NCBI GenBank assembly: GCA_900767685.1
Contig: CAAGAB010000087.1
Span: 1 to 15,494 of the forward strand
Origin: an uncultured Coprococcus sp.
GTDB taxonomy: Bacteria; Bacillota_A; Clostridia; Lachnospirales; Lachnospiraceae
Direction of reading: 5' to 3'
Length of the DNA: 15,494 nt
Positions 12,844 to 15,494 of the stretch are shown here, one piece after another. Made by a program: the position numbers and the translations under genes. Every line of letters begins with the position of its first letter. Within the stretch, counting starts at the first letter, position 1. The notes beneath the pieces were generated by a model. The model saw only the letters and a program-made list of their open reading frames with translations, searched no databases and was not told the DNA's origin.

Positions 12844-13623
12844 ATGCCAGAAATAGAAAAAGAAATAGAAAAGAAAAATGTAAAAAGTATCGCTGGACAT
12901 ATCATAGATGAGAAAATCGATGAAAAAGAGAAGCGAGAGCCAGAGAGTGTCTTGGATGTGGATGAGCATATGTCTGAGAAGCAGAAGCTCAGTCTTATGA
13001 ACAAACAGCAGAAAAGGGAATACATACTGGAGTATTATGCCCCGAAGGCTCTATTTGCACTTGTTGTTGTGGGCATAGTTGTATTCCTTGCCGTAAAACA
13101 TTTTATGGCGGAATCTGCTGCGCTCAACATCCTTGCGGTCAACACTACACAACAGGAATCCGCGGCGAATGACAAGGCATATTATGAGGAATTTCTCAGT
13201 GAAAATGGTCTTGATGCGGAGAAGGAATATGTCAGTATAAGTACAGGGATTGGAGTGTCAACTGATCCGAATGATGCCATGAGTCAGGATAGTCTACAGC
13301 TTATACAGAACAAATTTATGGCGAATGCGGTGGACGTGTTCTTTGCCGACACAGACCTTGTCATGAGTTTTGGAGAGTTCGGATATATGCAGGATCTTGA
13401 TAAGGTGCTGACTGATGAACTGAAAGAAAAGTATAAAGATTCGTTTGTGTATGCAACGGTTATTGAAACGGGTGAGAAGATACCTGTCGGAATAAAGATC
13501 GGTGATAATTCCTGGGTGAAGGATACCGGTTGGTATGAAATGGATGCTGCAGTGGGATTTGGCGAGAATGCCAAGAATATGGATCTTGCACTTGAATTTC
13601 TTGAATATATAAGCAGAGAGTGA
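12844..13623 (+). CDS. Single-pass membrane protein with solute-binding-like outer domain
   Basis: I do not recognise a named family. The 259 residues divide into a highly charged cytoplasmic N-terminus (1-65, Glu/Lys-rich, helix or coiled coil in parts, containing MNKQQKREYILEYYAPK), one transmembrane helix (about 68-88) and an extracellular part (90-259). The latter looks like the later portion of an extracellular sugar-binding protein: DVFFADTDLVMSFGEFGYMQDLDKVL, then IPVGIKIGDNSWVKDTGWYE, then a closing helix DLALEFLEYI. It seems too short to be a whole binding protein. No cleavable signal or lipobox is present, so it would remain anchored by its N-terminus. AGGAG (12834-12838) is 5 nt before the ATG. 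It lies 35 nt upstream of an alpha-galactosidase and is likely co-transcribed with it. A role in galactoside sensing or handling is inference. Confidence 0.8.
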   Translation: MPEIEKEIEKKNVKSIAGHIIDEKIDEKEKREPESVLDVDEHMSEKQKLSLMNKQQKREYILEYYAPKALFALVVVGIVVFLAVKHFMAESAALNILAVNTTQQESAANDKAYYEEFLSENGLDAEKEYVSISTGIGVSTDPNDAMSQDSLQLIQNKFMANAVDVFFADTDLVMSFGEFGYMQDLDKVLTDELKEKYKDSFVYATVIETGEKIPVGIKIGDNSWVKDTGWYEMDAAVGFGENAKNMDLALEFLEYISRE

Positions 13624-13658
13624 TACCCATAAATAAAACGAGGAGACTATAGATATAT

Positions 13659-15494
13659 ATGAGCATAAGATATGATGAGGCAAGCAGAATATTTGAACTT
13701 GATACGAGAAACACGAGTTACCGGATCGGAATCGCCGATGAAGAAGGGTTTGTCGGGCATATATATTATGGACAGAAGATTCGTCCGCAGAAATGTGATC
13801 AGTTTTTGAGAACGTGTGAGGCTCCTTTTGTTCCGTCCAAGAATAACAGGGAGAGATGTTCATTTATGGATACATTTCCGACAGAGTATTCCGGAAATGG
13901 AATAGGAGACTACAGGGAGAGTTGTATTGCAGTAAAGACCGCAAATGGCAGCAGAACCGTTGATCTGAAATTTGTGGATTACGATATTGTAAATGGAAAG
14001 CCGGGGATTAGTGGCCTTCCGGCATCATTTGCGGGAGAAGAGGAGGTTCAGACTCTCGTTGTCCATATGATGGATAGGGGATGTGACATTGATGTTGACC
14101 TGATATATTCTGTGTTTGAGGGTGAGGATGTTATAACCAGAAGTGTGAGCGTGAAAAATGCAGGTGATAAGGATATCAGGCTCACAAAGGTATATTCTGC
14201 GTGTATAGACATGGATGACGAGGATTTTGAGATGCTTACTCTTCATGGCTCATGGGCCAGGGAGAGACAGATCGAGAGACGCCCGATAGCTTATGGCAAG
14301 CAGAGTGTAAGCTCTCTCCGCGGTGAGTCATCCCACCAGGACCATCCGTTTATGGCATGGATGACAAAGGGTACAGATCAGACTACGGGTGATGTATATG
14401 GAATGCATTTTGTGTACTCGGGTAACTTCATCGCACAGATAGAGAAATCACAGTTTGATTCCATACGCGCAGTCATGGGCATACATTCAGAGGGATTTGA
14501 GTGGTGGCTCACGCCTGGAGAGACGTTTACAGCGCCTGAGGTTGTGCTTACATACAGCCGTGATGGACTTGGACAGATGACTAGAAATCTTCATGATTTT
14601 TACAGATGCCACATGATAAGGAGCAGATATCTTCACCAGAAGAGACCTGTTCTCATCAACAACTGGGAGGCTACATATTTTGACTTTGATACCGATAAGC
14701 TCCTTGCGATAGCAAAGAGTGCGGCAGAACATGGAATAGAGATGCTGGTCATGGATGATGGCTGGTTTGGACATAGAAATGATGATGCCACAAGTCTTGG
14801 AGACTGGTTTGTAAATGAAAACAAGATCAAGGGCGGTTTGAAACATCTTGTTGATGAGGTGAATAAGCTGGGGCTGAAATTTGGAATATGGATGGAGCCT
14901 GAAATGATTTCCCCTGATTCTGAACTTTACAGAAAGCATCCTGACTGGGCGTTTGCGGTTCCGGAGAGAACGGCTACATTATCGCGAAATCAGTACGTGC
15001 TTGATCTCTCGAGAAAAGAAGTTAGAGACTACGTGTATGAATGTGTGCATAACGTGATCTCATCCGCAAATATTGAGTATGTTAAGTGGGATATGAACAG
15101 ACAGCTCACGGATATCGGCAGCGTAGAATTCACCGGAGACAGGCAGGGCGAATTGGCTCATAGATATGTACTTGGCGTATACGAACTTCAGGAGAGACTT
15201 GTGAATGATTTCCCTGATCTTCTGCTTGAAAACTGCTCGGGCGGTGGCGCGAGATTTGACCCTGGCATGCTTTACTACAGTCCTCAGATATGGTGCTCGG
15301 ATGACACTGATGCCATAGAGAGACTTTCCATTCAGGAAGGTACGGAACTTATTTATCCGTTTTCTACTATGGGAGCACATGTGTCTGACTGTCCGAACCA
15401 TACAGTTGGAAGAACCACGCCATTTATGACCAGAGCTAATGTGGCGCTGGCGGGTACGTTTGGATATGAACTTGACATCACTAAGATAAGCAGT
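13659..15494 (+). CDS. GH36 alpha-galactosidase, 3' end outside window
   Basis: 612 codons are visible of a protein whose family is usually about 730 residues. It hydrolyses terminal alpha-galactosides such as melibiose and raffinose. After an N-terminal beta-sandwich (to about 325) comes the catalytic barrel: NNWEATYFD with Trp336, MDDGWFG with Asp366/367, KFGIWMEPEM, VKWDMNR with nucleophile Asp478, LLENCSGGGARFD, and WCSDDTDA with acid/base Asp548. From the literature as I recall it, these numbers coincide with the Geobacillus stearothermophilus AgaA/AgaB residues, so few net insertions or deletions are expected up to this point. There is no signal peptide, so it is cytoplasmic and needs an uptake system not seen here. 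The ATG at 13659 has AGGAG (13641-13645) 13 nt upstream, rather far, but no better start is close. No stop appears before the window edge. Confidence 0.94.
   Translation, partial: MSIRYDEASRIFELDTRNTSYRIGIADEEGFVGHIYYGQKIRPQKCDQFLRTCEAPFVPSKNNRERCSFMDTFPTEYSGNGIGDYRESCIAVKTANGSRTVDLKFVDYDIVNGKPGISGLPASFAGEEEVQTLVVHMMDRGCDIDVDLIYSVFEGEDVITRSVSVKNAGDKDIRLTKVYSACIDMDDEDFEMLTLHGSWARERQIERRPIAYGKQSVSSLRGESSHQDHPFMAWMTKGTDQTTGDVYGMHFVYSGNFIAQIEKSQFDSIRAVMGIHSEGFEWWLTPGETFTAPEVVLTYSRDGLGQMTRNLHDFYRCHMIRSRYLHQKRPVLINNWEATYFDFDTDKLLAIAKSAAEHGIEMLVMDDGWFGHRNDDATSLGDWFVNENKIKGGLKHLVDEVNKLGLKFGIWMEPEMISPDSELYRKHPDWAFAVPERTATLSRNQYVLDLSRKEVRDYVYECVHNVISSANIEYVKWDMNRQLTDIGSVEFTGDRQGELAHRYVLGVYELQERLVNDFPDLLLENCSGGGARFDPGMLYYSPQIWCSDDTDAIERLSIQEGTELIYPFSTMGAHVSDCPNHTVGRTTPFMTRANVALAGTFGYELDITKISS

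Overview
The window looks like chromosomal DNA of a Gram-positive Clostridia, most probably a Lachnospiraceae-type gut anaerobe. This is inferred from strong AGGAGG-type ribosome sites, moderate GC with A/T-rich spacers, lipoprotein signal peptides, a clostridial form of the zinc-uptake cluster, and closest apparent family relationships of the proteins. All recognised genes lie on the + strand. I see no tRNA, rRNA, CRISPR array, transposase or phage gene.

Left part (1-1110): the 3' end of an unidentified gene runs into a terminator. A compact, highly structured leader of at least four hairpins follows, ahead of a class I SAM-dependent methyltransferase of the leucine carboxyl methyltransferase (LCM, COG3315) family.

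Metal region (1121-5617): a near-consensus promoter overlapped downstream by a perfect 7-1-7 palindrome drives a Fur-family (Zur-like) repressor. It is followed by a small two-helix membrane protein with an HDC...CPIC motif, a ZnuA-like lipoprotein, the ABC ATPase ZnuC, the permease ZnuB and a second, Thr/Glu/Ser-linked lipoprotein. A strong terminator closes the set. This reads as one autoregulated metal-uptake operon, although the two spacers before znuA and znuC leave room for internal promoters.

Sugar-phosphate region (5761-12645): a promoter leads into about 160 nt of strongly structured RNA with a predicted 7-bp pseudoknot. Then come a Nudix (ADP-ribose pyrophosphatase-like) gene and the first of three consecutive phosphoglucomutase/phosphomannomutase-family genes. 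The second and third mutases form their own unit after a very strong terminator and a spacer with degenerate repeats. All three keep the phosphoserine and Mg loops. The second is altered in both sugar-recognition loops, and the third has Asn for Thr in the phosphate-binding loop.

Right end (12697-15494): an imperfect dyad and a good promoter precede a single-pass membrane protein whose outside half resembles the end of an extracellular solute-binding protein. It is followed by a GH36 alpha-galactosidase, truncated by the window edge, with all visible catalytic residues. With the mutases this suggests use of raffinose-family or other galactosides feeding the hexose-phosphate pool.

The most promising undescribed elements are the two structured leaders (129-263 and 5816-5978), neither of which matches a riboswitch class I could recognise. 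Next comes the divergent second mutase. All structures and pairings were worked out by eye, without folding software or database searches.
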